This document shows positions 7,355 through 16,531 of a stretch of 64,000 nt of DNA, piece after piece. The stretch covers positions 124,001 to 188,000 of the forward strand of contig NZ_JBNYXW010000011.1 in NCBI RefSeq assembly GCF_051380875.1. Direction: 5' to 3'. The number at the start of each line of letters is the position of its first letter. Position 1 is the first letter of the stretch. Made by a program: the position numbers and the translations under genes. The DNA comes from Janthinobacterium sp051380875. GTDB lineage: Bacteria; Pseudomonadota; Gammaproteobacteria; Burkholderiales; Burkholderiaceae_D. The notes under the pieces are model-generated. The model saw nothing but the letters and a program-made list of their open reading frames with translations, did not search any database and was not told the DNA's origin.

Positions 7355-9726
7355 GCTTGCTCATCCCTGGCTGGCGTGCCGCCCTTGCCCTTCAGGGGCG
7401 TATTGAAATCGTGCATCAGGTTATCCTTGGTCGACTTCTCGCTCTTGAACAGTTCCAGGCGCGACGGCGTGATCTTGCGCGGCCAGGCGTTGTTGCTGGT
7501 GTCGATGTCGGCCGTCTCCCAGTACGGGTCCTGCACCAGGCCCACCATCGGTTCATCCGTAATGACGACCTTGGTGATTTTCTTCGGCGAGTAGCGCCAT
7601 ACTTCGGCCGGCACGCGCTCGACGTATTTCTTGCCGCTCTTGAGTTCGATTTCGAGGATCAGGGGCATCACCATGCCGCCCACATTCGACAGGTCGACCA
7701 GGTACAGATGCTTGCCCTGTTTCAGCAAGTCTTTCTCCCACGGCTCCAGGCCGGCCAGTGCTTCGGCGTAGCTGTTGCGATCCTTGTTGGTCACCGTGAA
7801 ATCGTCGTGCTGGTTGTAGAAATCCTTCAGCTCCGGGTGCGCATCGACACGGCGCGGCATGCCCTTGTTGGCGCGGTCCGTGACGGACTCCGGCTGGGCG
7901 CTTTTCTGGGCTTTTTTCCAGGATTTTTCCGTTTCCGGGTTCTTGCTGCTCACGCCATATTCGGTGATGCCGTCGATGCTGATGTCAACCGGGTCGGTGG
8001 TATAAAACCAGCCGCGCCAGAACCAGTCCAGGTCCGTGCCGGAAGCGTCTTCCATGGTGCGGAAAAAGTCCGCCGGCGTGGGGCGCTTGAACTTCCAGCG
8101 CTGCGCATATTGCTTGAAGGCGTAGTCGAACAGCTCGCGCCCGAGGATGGTCTCGCGCAGGATGTTCAGGCCCGCCGCCGGCTTGGCGTAGGCGTTGTTA
8201 CCGAACTGCAGCAAGGACTCGGAATTGGTCATGATGGGTACCTGGTCGCCGCTACGCATGTAGTCGACGATGTCGCGTGGTTCGCCGCGCGAGGCCGGGT
8301 AGTTTTCTTCCCACGCCTGCTGCGCCAGGTATTGCACGAAGGTGTTCAGGCCTTCGTCCATCCAGGTCCACTGGCGCTCGTCCGAGTTGATGATCATCGG
8401 GTAGTAGTTATGTCCCACCTCGTGGATGATGACGCCGATCAAGCCATACTTGGTGCGCTTGGAATAGGTCAGCGCGCCCGTCTTCTTGTCTTTTACCGGG
8501 CGCGGGCCATTGAAGGAGATCATCGGATACTCCATGCCGCCCACGGGGCCGTTGACGGAAATGGCCGTCGGATACGGGTAGTCGATGCTGTACTTGTTGT
8601 ACTGCTCGATGGTGTGCACGATGGCTTGCGTGCTGTATTTTTCCCACAGCGGATTGCCTTCCTTCGGGTAGTAGGACATGGCCATCAGCTTGCTGCCGCC
8701 CTTGCTGTAGCCCTGCGCATCCCAGATGAATTTGCGGCTCGAAGCCCAGGCAAAGTCGCGCACATTGGTGGCCTTGAAGTGCCAGGTCTTTTGCGCGCGG
8801 CTGACCGATTTTTCGGCCGCTTCGGCCTCTTTTTGCGTGACGATGATGACTGGCTTGTCGCTGCTGCGGGCTTTTTCCAGGCGCTCGCGCTGTGCGGCCG
8901 TCAGCACGTCTTGCGGGTTTTGCAGTTCGCCCGTGGCGGCGATGATATGGTCGGCCGGCACCGTCAGCTGCACGTCGTAGTCGCCGAACTCTAGCGTGAA
9001 TTCGCCCGAGCCGAGGAACTGCTTGTGCTGCCAGCCGGCGGCGTCGTAATAGGCGGCCATGCGCGGGAACCACTGCGCCACTTCGAACAGGGCGTTCTTG
9101 TCCTCTTCGAAATACTCGTAGCCGGCGCGCCCGCCCAGTACCTTCTGTTCGTTGATGCGGTAATCCCAGTCGATCTGGAAAACAAAGTCCTGGCCAGGTT
9201 TCAATGGCTGCGGCAGGTCGATGCGCATCATGGTGCGGTTGATAACGTATTTCAGGGGCTGGCCATCCGCACTTTTCAATGCGCGAATATTGAAGCCGCC
9301 TTGGAAGTCGCCGCGCGCCAGCATGCCGCGCAAGCCTTCGAACTTCATGCTGTCTTCGCCCGTCTTGGCCCAGGCCTGGCGCGACGGCGCCGTGGTCATG
9401 CGGCGCGCGTCGGAATCGGGCTTGTAGATGTTCTGGTCCAGCTGCACCCACAGGTAGCCCAGGGTGTCGGGCGACTGGTTATGGTAGGTGATGGTGCCGC
9501 TGCCATCGATCTCGCGTCTGGCTTCGTCCAGCGTGGCGCGGATCGTGTAGTCGGCACGCTGCTGCCAGTAGGCGTGGCCCGGCGCGCCGGAAGCGGTGCG
9601 GTAGGTATTCGGGGTGGGCAGCAATTCTTCGAGCTGGCGGAACTTGTCGTCGAATGGTTCGGCGGCGAAGGCCGACACGGTAAAGCAGAGAGCCAACGAG
9701 GCTACGGAGCCGAAAGATATGCGCAT
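7351..9726 (-). CDS. Secreted M1-family metallopeptidase
   Basis: 791 aa from MRISFGSVASLALC, which gives a clean signal peptide ending at AFAAEPFDD; longer in-frame starts spoil it. The gluzincin motif HEVGH (about residues 433-437) is followed by the third ligand in WMDEGLN, 18 residues on. The exopeptidase-type GGMEYPMISF motif precedes it, as in the GAMEN region of M1 aminopeptidases. The C-terminal third is unassigned. It probably trims peptides in the periplasm or outside the cell. The next gene overlaps its stop and encodes a DUF6702 protein. Confidence 0.88.
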   Translation of the reverse strand: MRISFGSVASLALCFTVSAFAAEPFDDKFRQLEELLPTPNTYRTASGAPGHAYWQQRADYTIRATLDEARREIDGSGTITYHNQSPDTLGYLWVQLDQNIYKPDSDARRMTTAPSRQAWAKTGEDSMKFEGLRGMLARGDFQGGFNIRALKSADGQPLKYVINRTMMRIDLPQPLKPGQDFVFQIDWDYRINEQKVLGGRAGYEYFEEDKNALFEVAQWFPRMAAYYDAAGWQHKQFLGSGEFTLEFGDYDVQLTVPADHIIAATGELQNPQDVLTAAQRERLEKARSSDKPVIIVTQKEAEAAEKSVSRAQKTWHFKATNVRDFAWASSRKFIWDAQGYSKGGSKLMAMSYYPKEGNPLWEKYSTQAIVHTIEQYNKYSIDYPYPTAISVNGPVGGMEYPMISFNGPRPVKDKKTGALTYSKRTKYGLIGVIIHEVGHNYYPMIINSDERQWTWMDEGLNTFVQYLAQQAWEENYPASRGEPRDIVDYMRSGDQVPIMTNSESLLQFGNNAYAKPAAGLNILRETILGRELFDYAFKQYAQRWKFKRPTPADFFRTMEDASGTDLDWFWRGWFYTTDPVDISIDGITEYGVSSKNPETEKSWKKAQKSAQPESVTDRANKGMPRRVDAHPELKDFYNQHDDFTVTNKDRNSYAEALAGLEPWEKDLLKQGKHLYLVDLSNVGGMVMPLILEIELKSGKKYVERVPAEVWRYSPKKITKVVITDEPMVGLVQDPYWETADIDTSNNAWPRKITPSRLELFKSEKSTKDNLMHDFNTPLKGKGGTPARDEQA

Positions 9727-9891
9727 GGTCACCCAAATATTGTTGTAAGGAAATAGTGGCAACTATTCTATACGCAGGGTGGCAGCGTCTATGTATCGAT
9801 TTGTAATAAAGAAAGGCGGATTTTGTACCTGCATTTGCCAGCGGTAGCTGAAGCGCTGATCTGCCTTATTTTGCTCGGCAAAACGAAGGTT

Positions 9892-10353
<462 letters not shown>

Positions 10354-10377
10354 GGTGAGAGTATATATAGCGCGCTA

Positions 10378-10399
10378 CTCAATTACAACTCAATTACAA
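10378..10399 (-). promoter_or_regulatory. Tandem 11-bp repeat upstream of ohrR, likely operator
   Basis: CTCAATTACAA occurs twice head to tail (10378-10388, 10389-10399), immediately upstream of a TATATA -10-like element for ohrR. Known OhrR operators are AT-rich and contain TACAATT/AATTGTA cores; TTGTAATTGAG on the minus strand is similar but not identical. Autoregulation by OhrR is inferred. Confidence 0.5.
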
Positions 10400-10435
10400 G
10401 TGCTGGCGCCGGCTTGCCAGACCGGCGCTGCCCGG

Positions 10436-11254
10436 TCAGTCCTGGTAGCGCGCGCGCAGCAGCTGCAGCATGGCGACGTTCTGCTCCCACGCATCGCTCA
10501 CGGGCTGCTGCGTGTAGGGCAGGGTTTGCGTGTAGGGCGCGGGGCCGAATTCCGGCGTAAATGTCATGCGTTCGGCACCCGCGGCTCGGCGCAGTTCGAC
10601 GATGGCATCCCACCACGCCAGGTGGGCATCGAGCGCGGCCTTCGCTTCCGGCGCGCGGAAGTCGGCCACCTGCGGCCCTTGCGCATGGCCGACGCGGGCG
10701 TGCACATGACGCACCAGCGGCAGCACTTGCGCCAGCGTGTGCGGCTGGTCATCGAGCAAGGATTCGCAGGCGCAGCACCAGTGCGACAGGTCGGCCGTCA
10801 GCGGCAGTTGCGGATGCTGCGCCAGGTAGGGCAAGAGCAGCATCGGGTGGCCGCTGAAGCGGCTGCGGTGGATTTCATGCACGATGGGTACGCCGTGCCT
10901 GGCCGAGATGGCGGCGGCCAGGGCGATCAGCTCGCCGTTTTGCGCCTGGGTATAGTAATCCTTGCCCGTGTGCGTGTTGACCAGCACGGGGCGCGCCAGG
11001 CAGGCGTTTTCCAGCAGTTCGGCCAGGGCGGCGCGGTGCAGGTCGAAATCGCTGTGGAAGACGGTTTCCCACTGCGCGGCGATCAGCGCCAGGCCCGCCT
11101 TGGCGATGCGCTCCGTCCATTCCTGGCGCAGGGCAGCGTCCAGCGGCAGCGACATCTCGATACCGTCAAAGCCGGCCGCCAGCACCTTGTCGATGAAGAC
11201 GTCGGGCGCCAGCGCGTTATTGCCCCAATGGGCGGCGAAAACCTGGATGCGCAT
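10436..11254 (-). CDS. TIM-barrel sugar phosphate isomerase/epimerase-like protein
   Basis: 272 aa of the AP-endonuclease-2/xylose-isomerase-like TIM-barrel family: GFDGIEMSLP near the start, VNTHTGKDYY, VPIVHEIHRSRFSG, TADLSHWCC and HVHARVGHAQGP. The E, D, H and E residues in these segments are the expected metal ligands. The start overlaps the stop of the PhyH-type oxygenase by 1 nt (TGATG), so the two are co-translated. Together they look like a small catabolic unit for a sugar or sugar-like compound under the divergent LysR gene. Substrate is unknown. Confidence 0.82.
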   Translation of the reverse strand: MRIQVFAAHWGNNALAPDVFIDKVLAAGFDGIEMSLPLDAALRQEWTERIAKAGLALIAAQWETVFHSDFDLHRAALAELLENACLARPVLVNTHTGKDYYTQAQNGELIALAAAISARHGVPIVHEIHRSRFSGHPMLLLPYLAQHPQLPLTADLSHWCCACESLLDDQPHTLAQVLPLVRHVHARVGHAQGPQVADFRAPEAKAALDAHLAWWDAIVELRRAAGAERMTFTPEFGPAPYTQTLPYTQQPVSDAWEQNVAMLQLLRARYQD

Positions 11255-12093
11255 CAGACGAAGCCCCGCACCGGCAAGGTGGCGTCGCGCTGGATCCAGT
11301 TGTGCGCTGCATACTCGGTCTGGCCGTCGGTGGCGTGCAGGGTGTAGGCATGGCGCGAGACGGGCGAGCGGTTCGGCGCGCTGTAGTGGGGCAGCAAGCC
11401 GTGGAAGCAGACCAGGGCGCCGGCCTTGACTTCCAAAGGCACGGCCGTGCTGTCGTCAGGCCACGGCATGGCGTCGAGTTTTTCCACGCGCACGGCGTCG
11501 CCGTTGCGGATGAAGCGTTCGCGCAGGGGGCCGCGGTGGCCGCCCGGTTCCGCCCACAGGCAGCCGTTGTCCAGGGTGGCGTCTTCCAGCGCGAACCAGA
11601 AGGTGGTCACGCTGATGGGCGTGGTTTCAAAATACGTGGCGTCCTGGTGCCAGCGTACTTCGCCGCCGATGCCGGGCTGCTTGAAAATGTACATCGATTG
11701 CCACACCTGTGCGTCTGCCAGGCCCAAGTCGCGCGCCACTTCGGCCAGTTTCGGATCGGCCGAAAAAGCACGGAAGACGGGGTCCAGGTCATGCATGGCG
11801 TGGCCGATCTTGTTGATCGACAGGGACTTGGCCTGTTTCAGCTGGCCATCCGCGCCAAATGCTTCTTCTTCAAAAAAGCAGCGGATGGTGTTGTCGGAGG
11901 CAAGGAAATAATCGTTGGTGTTCTTCGCCTGGTCGCGCGTGGTGAAGATGGATTGACTCTGGCTGGGATCGAATTCGTTGACAATCTGCTCGGCGCGCGC
12001 GCGCAGGACAGCGATTTCGTCCGCACCCTTGAAGCCGGGCAGGATGATGTAGCCGTCGCGTTGGTACTGTTCTTGTTGTGATTTATTTAGCAT
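11254..12093 (-). CDS. Phytanoyl-CoA dioxygenase (PhyH) family protein
   Basis: 279 aa from MLNKSQQEQY. The 2OG-Fe(II) triad is visible: H-x-D in VRWHQDATYF, distal His in HGLLPHYSAPNRS, and the 2OG-binding Arg in SRHAYTLH. Family members hydroxylate diverse small molecules (not only phytanoyl-CoA). It is first in a two-gene unit with a TIM-barrel protein and is divergent from a LysR gene across a 109-bp gap that contains a palindrome. Start 12093 is preferred because upstream in-frame sequence enters that regulatory gap. Confidence 0.87.
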   Translation of the reverse strand: MLNKSQQEQYQRDGYIILPGFKGADEIAVLRARAEQIVNEFDPSQSQSIFTTRDQAKNTNDYFLASDNTIRCFFEEEAFGADGQLKQAKSLSINKIGHAMHDLDPVFRAFSADPKLAEVARDLGLADAQVWQSMYIFKQPGIGGEVRWHQDATYFETTPISVTTFWFALEDATLDNGCLWAEPGGHRGPLRERFIRNGDAVRVEKLDAMPWPDDSTAVPLEVKAGALVCFHGLLPHYSAPNRSPVSRHAYTLHATDGQTEYAAHNWIQRDATLPVRGFV

Positions 12094-12170
12094 GGCGGCG
12101 GCTCCAGAGTAAGGTAGAAGGTGCCATTGTAGGACGGGGGCGGCGGGCAAACAATCGCCCGGCGGTTGAC

Positions 12171-12197
12171 AGATTGTCGTCAAAACGAAGACAATCT
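12171..12197. promoter_or_regulatory. Inverted repeat between divergent phyH-like and lysR genes
   Basis: AGATTGTC (12171-12178) and GACAATCT (12190-12197) are a perfect 8-bp inverted repeat separated by 11 bp, ending 5 bp before the LysR start codon. It fits a LysR-type binding site controlling both directions, which is inference from position. Confidence 0.6.
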
Positions 12198-12202
12198 TTG
12201 AC

Positions 12203-13156
12203 ATGGATCAATTGAAAGCGATGGAAATTTTTGTCGAGGTGGCCCGCCAGCGCAGTTTTACTGCCGCTGGCCAGCGCCTGGGCCTGACGCGCGCCATGGT
12301 CAGCAAGACCATCATGCAGCTCGAAGAGCGCTTGAACGCGCGCCTGCTGCACCGCTCCACGCGCGAAGTGAGCCTGACGGACGCGGGCCGTGCCTACCTG
12401 GCGCCGTGCATGGCCACCGTCAGCCAGGCGCAGGAAGCTGCGCGCATGGTGGCGCACGTGGCGCAGGCCGGTAGCGGATTGGCCGGGCCGCTGCGCATCC
12501 AGGCGCCATCGAGTTTTGGCAGCGCCTGGCTGGCCGATGCCGTCGCCCGTTTCAGCTTGCTGCACCGCGAGGTGCAGGCCGAACTGTTTGTCGACGATGC
12601 CTTGCTCGACCCGATACGCCACGGTTTTGACTTGACCATCCGCGTGGGCGGCATTCCGGACAGCAGCGCGCTGGCCATGCGCCCGCTGGCGCCGTGCCGC
12701 GCCGTGCTATGCGCCAGTCCCGCCTATCTGGCGCAATGGGGCATGCCGCAGACGCCGCAGGAGTTATTGCAGCACCAGTGTCTGCATTTCAGCCACCTGA
12801 CCGATGGCACGAACTGGCATTTCCAGCGGGGCGAAGGAGAAGGGCGGGAAGAAATGAGCGTGCGCGTGCAGGCGGGTTTTACGGCGAATAATGGCCTGGT
12901 GCTGCACCAGGCGGCGCAGCGGGGGCTGGGCATCGTCTACAGCACCACGTTTCTCGCCTGGCGCAATCTGCTCGATGGCAGCTTGCTGCCGGTGCTGTCC
13001 GACTGGGACCTGCCGCTCAATCATTTGAGCGCCCTGTATCCGGCCAGCCGCCAGCCATCGCCCAAGGTGCGCGCGCTGATCGATTTCCTGGTGGCCGAAT
13101 ACCAGCCCGTGCCGCCGTGGGACCGCGAGCTGGCGGCGGCGGGCTTTTTTAGTTGA
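12203..13156 (+). CDS. LysR-family transcriptional regulator
   Basis: 317 aa. The N-terminal winged helix is typical (MEIFVEVARQRSFTAAGQRL, then RAMVSKTIMQLEERLNARLL, HRSTREVSLTDAG). The rest is the effector-binding domain (about residues 90-300). It belongs to the common LysR group next to single oxygenases or reductases. It is divergent from the phyH/TIM-barrel pair and shares the palindrome-bearing gap with it. Its 3' end overlaps the convergent M29-like gene by 8 nt. Confidence 0.9.
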   Translation: MDQLKAMEIFVEVARQRSFTAAGQRLGLTRAMVSKTIMQLEERLNARLLHRSTREVSLTDAGRAYLAPCMATVSQAQEAARMVAHVAQAGSGLAGPLRIQAPSSFGSAWLADAVARFSLLHREVQAELFVDDALLDPIRHGFDLTIRVGGIPDSSALAMRPLAPCRAVLCASPAYLAQWGMPQTPQELLQHQCLHFSHLTDGTNWHFQRGEGEGREEMSVRVQAGFTANNGLVLHQAAQRGLGIVYSTTFLAWRNLLDGSLLPVLSDWDLPLNHLSALYPASRQPSPKVRALIDFLVAEYQPVPPWDRELAAAGFFS

Positions 13157-14219
13157 AGGCGACCGGTTCCACTGTCCACGCGCCATCCGCATACACGCGC
13201 TCGTCGTCCAGGTAGACGGCTTCGGTGACGGCAAAGATATCGACGTGGTAGCGCGCATCCTTGCGCTTGAACTGGGGCTTGGTGTAGACGCCGTGCTTGG
13301 CGCCCAGCGACAGATGGATGCCGCACATGCGTTCATACGTGCCGATGTCGTTGACCAGCTGTTCGCGCGAAAAGGCGCGGTTCATGCCGAAGCCCAGTTC
13401 GCGCACCCACACTTCGCCTTCGTGGGCGCGGATGATCTCCAGCATGGCTGAAAATTCCGGCGTGGCGTGCTCGGTGCCCGTCACGCGTCCCTTTTCGATG
13501 ATCAGGGTGATCGGCGTGTCGGGACGGTTGACCATGAAGTGCGTATCGCCGAAAACAAAGATGCGCACGCGGCCATTCACCGCTTCGAGATCCTGCGCTT
13601 CCGTAAACACTTCGCCCAGCGGAAACTGGCCGCCGATATTGTTCATGCCGCTGTAGTCGCCGATATTCAGCTTGGCCGCCTCAAACGGCGAGGCGAACAC
13701 CAGTTGCTCGCCGCCGCTGTCGACCATGCCGTGGCGGGCGCCGTCGATGCGCGCCTTCAGCGCATGGCCGACGCCCCGGTAGTAGGCCGGGTCGTAGGCC
13801 AGCGAGGCGATGTAGTGTAGCCCTTGCACGCCCGGCATGCGCGACAAATGCACGTGTTCGATCACTTTCAGGCCCCGCTTGAACAGCTCGATGCGGATGC
13901 GGAATGCTTCCAGGCGGAAGCTGGTGGATTGGATCAGCACGACCAGGCTGCCGGTCGGCATCTCGGCAAACGCGGCCAGCACGGCGTCCGGCGTGACCTC
14001 GTCGAAATCGATGAAGGTGGCGTCCGGCAAGGCATGGCGATAGGCTTGCGTCAGCACGACATTGAGCCAGCTGCGCTTGTCGCAAACGATCAGCGACGGT
14101 TCGTCGGGCCGGTGGCAGATGGCCATGGCCAGCAGGTCAGCCACGTTTTGCGCGGCCACTTCGGTGGCGGCGGCGCTGATGGCGTCGAGACGGCTGGTGT
14201 CATTTTCGGGAAGCGTCAT
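13149..14219 (-). CDS. M29-like (aminopeptidase T/NicX-type) metalloenzyme
   Basis: 356 aa from MTLPENDTSR. The residues expected of the M29 two-metal site are present in order: E in PLGEVFTEA, E in VRELGFGMN, H in GIHLSLGAKHG, and H-x-D in RYHVDIFAV. The same fold includes leucyl aminopeptidases and the nicotinate-pathway dioxygenase NicX, so either peptide cleavage or ring opening is possible. No context gene decides this. The start is uncertain: MLRLLHAQHL at 14255 is in frame, and neither start has a strong ribosome site. It overlaps the convergent LysR gene by 8 nt. Confidence 0.72.
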   Translation of the reverse strand: MTLPENDTSRLDAISAAATEVAAQNVADLLAMAICHRPDEPSLIVCDKRSWLNVVLTQAYRHALPDATFIDFDEVTPDAVLAAFAEMPTGSLVVLIQSTSFRLEAFRIRIELFKRGLKVIEHVHLSRMPGVQGLHYIASLAYDPAYYRGVGHALKARIDGARHGMVDSGGEQLVFASPFEAAKLNIGDYSGMNNIGGQFPLGEVFTEAQDLEAVNGRVRIFVFGDTHFMVNRPDTPITLIIEKGRVTGTEHATPEFSAMLEIIRAHEGEVWVRELGFGMNRAFSREQLVNDIGTYERMCGIHLSLGAKHGVYTKPQFKRKDARYHVDIFAVTEAVYLDDERVYADGAWTVEPVAFN

Positions 14220-14482
14220 GGTGCGAAGGTGTTGGGCGTGTAGTAAACGCAGCATTATAAAGCGCTTGCCACAGGTGCCACCATTTCCCTGCTGTTCCCC
14301 TGCTGGCGTAGGGCCGGCTGCCCTGATTATCTTGTGTAGTGCTGTACGGCAATGTATTATTTGATAAACAGCTTGAAAGCGAGGCTGGAAGCGGCCATGC
14401 GGTTCCGGTCGCTCCGGTCGCATAGATAACTCGCATATATAACAACAGCAGGCCAACAGCCGATGACAAAGAGCGTGACGCG

Positions 14483-14929
14483 ATGAGCATAATTGGACAA
14501 GATATTCCCATGGAACGGCCTGATACGGATGGGCGTGCCGCCGTGTTCGTTCCCGCTACGGACATCAAGGACGATGTCTTGCTCGCCATACGCAAAGGCG
14601 CAGCCGTCGTCGGCTTTGCCAACCACGACCGCAGCATCACCGTGTATTTTGAAAGCAACCGTTTCGAGGACCCCGTGCTGGCCAAGTGGGAGCACAAGGC
14701 GCGCAAGGCGTATGACCGCCTGGTCGACAATGCGCCCACGGTATCGAAATTGACCACCAGCCCTGCCAATTTCGAGCAGATCGGCTACATCAATGGCAAG
14801 GGCATCACCATTCGTCGCATGGACAGCCTGCAGCGCTGGCTGGCGTATTCGGATGCAATGGGCTCGTGCCCGGAAACGGACATCGTGCCGCGCACTGTGA
14901 TCGCCAAGGTTGACGCTGTCAAGGTTTAA
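14483..14929 (+). CDS. Hypothetical protein
   Basis: 148 aa, soluble, no signal peptide, and I do not recognise it. It starts MSIIGQDIPMERPDTDGRAA and has mixed charge with a helix-like middle (PVLAKWEHKARKAYDRLVDN). Coding potential is supported by third-position GC like its neighbours and an open frame with a sensible start. It stands alone between a minus-strand peptidase and a convergent two-gene unit. Confidence 0.6.
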   Translation: MSIIGQDIPMERPDTDGRAAVFVPATDIKDDVLLAIRKGAAVVGFANHDRSITVYFESNRFEDPVLAKWEHKARKAYDRLVDNAPTVSKLTTSPANFEQIGYINGKGITIRRMDSLQRWLAYSDAMGSCPETDIVPRTVIAKVDAVKV

Positions 14930-14984
14930 GAGCGGCTGATAGCTTCCCGTGGCGTTGTTGCCAAGCCCGCCGTTACCTCAGCAG

Positions 14985-15010
14985 GGGGCAGACCCGCCGG
15001 GTCTGACCCC
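14985..15010. repeat. Palindromic GGGGCAGACCC/GGGTCTGACCCC element
   Basis: GGGGCAGACCC (14985-14995) and GGGTCTGACCCC (14999-15010) form a GC-rich stem with a 3-nt loop and one bulged A, between the convergent genes ending at 14929 and 15017. There is no T-tract. It looks like a REP-type dispersed palindrome or an intrinsic stop structure; copy number cannot be judged from this window. Confidence 0.55.
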
Positions 15011-15016
15011 ATACCA

Positions 15017-16531
15017 TCACACGACAAGAATATTCGCCTGCGCCTTGAGCGGGCAAGGCAGGCTGTCGTCGAAGGTGATCTCAATGGCGCTGGCGACGAA
15101 CATGCCGCCGATGTGCTGGGCGGCGATTTCCGGCGGCGTGCCTGGCTTGGTCAGGTTGACGTCTTGCGCGAAGACAAACACGCGCCAGGTGCCGTAGACC
15201 TTCTGTCCGTATTGCAGCAGCGTGCGGTAAGCCCGTTTCAAGTCCAGGCTGCCTGCATAGATGCCGTCATTTGCGCCCGGATCGAAGCCCAGGCCGTCGT
15301 CGGTCAGCGATTCCACGAAATACAGGCCCTGCGGCGCCTGGAACAGCACGAAGGCATACAGTTCCGTGCCGCGAAACACATTGCCATTGTCGCGCTTGAA
15401 GCTGGCGCGCAGCCACAGTGGCTCGTAAGCCTGCACGATGGCCGGCGTATCTGTTTCCACCGGCCCCGCCACATGGATGTTGACCTGCGTTTCGCTCACG
15501 GCGTGCTGGTAGGTGGCGCCCGTGGTAAAACGCTCATACTGCCAGCTGATGTCGGCCGTGTAGGGCAAGCCAGCATTGGGTGCTTCGGGCAAGACCCATC
15601 GTGCCACCACGCGCTCGGCCAGGGTCAGTTCGCCGGCAGCCGGTGGTGTTGCTTCCTGGCCACGCCAGAATGGGTCGGCCACGTCGGAACAGGCGACGGC
15701 GATGGCGCCCGATGCGATGGCCGAAGCCACGCCCGCCACCGTGAATTCGGGTTGGCCCGAGCCTGCCCCTTCCAGCGAGCAGCAGTCGACGCTGGGATCG
15801 GTTTCCTCGAAGCTGCCGCCTGCGCTGAAACTGGCCTTGCCGGAACCGAGCGCGGCGGCAATGATGGCCACCAGCGCGGCGATGATGGCGATGATGATGG
15901 CGAGAATTTTCCACCACGGATCGGAAAATGGCAGTTCGCCATGCGTTCCTGCATAGGCAGGATTCGGCGTCCACACCAAGGTCATGCCGGTCGGCACGAT
16001 CGGCCCCAGGCCAGGCGGGCAGCGGCACGCATTGTCCCCACCTTGACTGCCACCGCCCGTGCTGCCCCAGCGTTTGCCGGGCAGGTGGCCCTGCGGCTTG
16101 GACAGCGCCAAAGTGCCTTCCTCCACCGTGCAGGTGTACGTATTGGTGGCGCTGTCAAAGCGCGTCTGTGAAACGAAGATTTGCTGGATCGAGCGGCGCG
16201 GCGTGTGGCCGTCGGCCTTGGCAACGAAGCTGACCAGGCGCTTGCCGGGCGCCGCATGCTGGAAGTCGGCGTCCCACATCACCAGCATGGCCGCGCCGGC
16301 AGGGACGCTGGCAAAGAAGAAGGTGCGGGCCACGGGCACGATGCCGGGGTCGCCCACGCTTTCCAGGTACACCGTGACATTCGTCAGCGCGCTGCTCGAC
16401 ATGTTCGTGACGTGGGCGGCGATGCGCAAACCATAGATGGCATTGTCGAAGATGCCGTCTGGCAGCATGATATTGGTGACGGGTTCGATCGCGAATGGCC
16501 GCGTCAACACTTGCATGGGCGTGTCGCTCAT
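15017..16531 (-). CDS. Unassigned protein with membrane segment and Ig-like C-terminus
   Basis: 504 aa, no N-terminal signal. Residues 1-130 look like beta-sandwich sequence. A Gly/Cys linker (about 157-172, CRCPP) precedes a very hydrophobic segment (207-229, Ile/Ala-rich). A second hydrophobic stretch lies at about 264-281. Near residues 411-425 is DDGLGFDPGANDGIY, the DDG-x-D-x-NDG pattern seen in secreted Ig-like repeat proteins. The start overlaps the stop of the preceding gene by 4 nt (16528-16531), so both are co-translated. I cannot assign a function; a surface or assembly component is a guess. Confidence 0.7.
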   Translation of the reverse strand: MSDTPMQVLTRPFAIEPVTNIMLPDGIFDNAIYGLRIAAHVTNMSSSALTNVTVYLESVGDPGIVPVARTFFFASVPAGAAMLVMWDADFQHAAPGKRLVSFVAKADGHTPRRSIQQIFVSQTRFDSATNTYTCTVEEGTLALSKPQGHLPGKRWGSTGGGSQGGDNACRCPPGLGPIVPTGMTLVWTPNPAYAGTHGELPFSDPWWKILAIIIAIIAALVAIIAAALGSGKASFSAGGSFEETDPSVDCCSLEGAGSGQPEFTVAGVASAIASGAIAVACSDVADPFWRGQEATPPAAGELTLAERVVARWVLPEAPNAGLPYTADISWQYERFTTGATYQHAVSETQVNIHVAGPVETDTPAIVQAYEPLWLRASFKRDNGNVFRGTELYAFVLFQAPQGLYFVESLTDDGLGFDPGANDGIYAGSLDLKRAYRTLLQYGQKVYGTWRVFVFAQDVNLTKPGTPPEIAAQHIGGMFVASAIEITFDDSLPCPLKAQANILVV

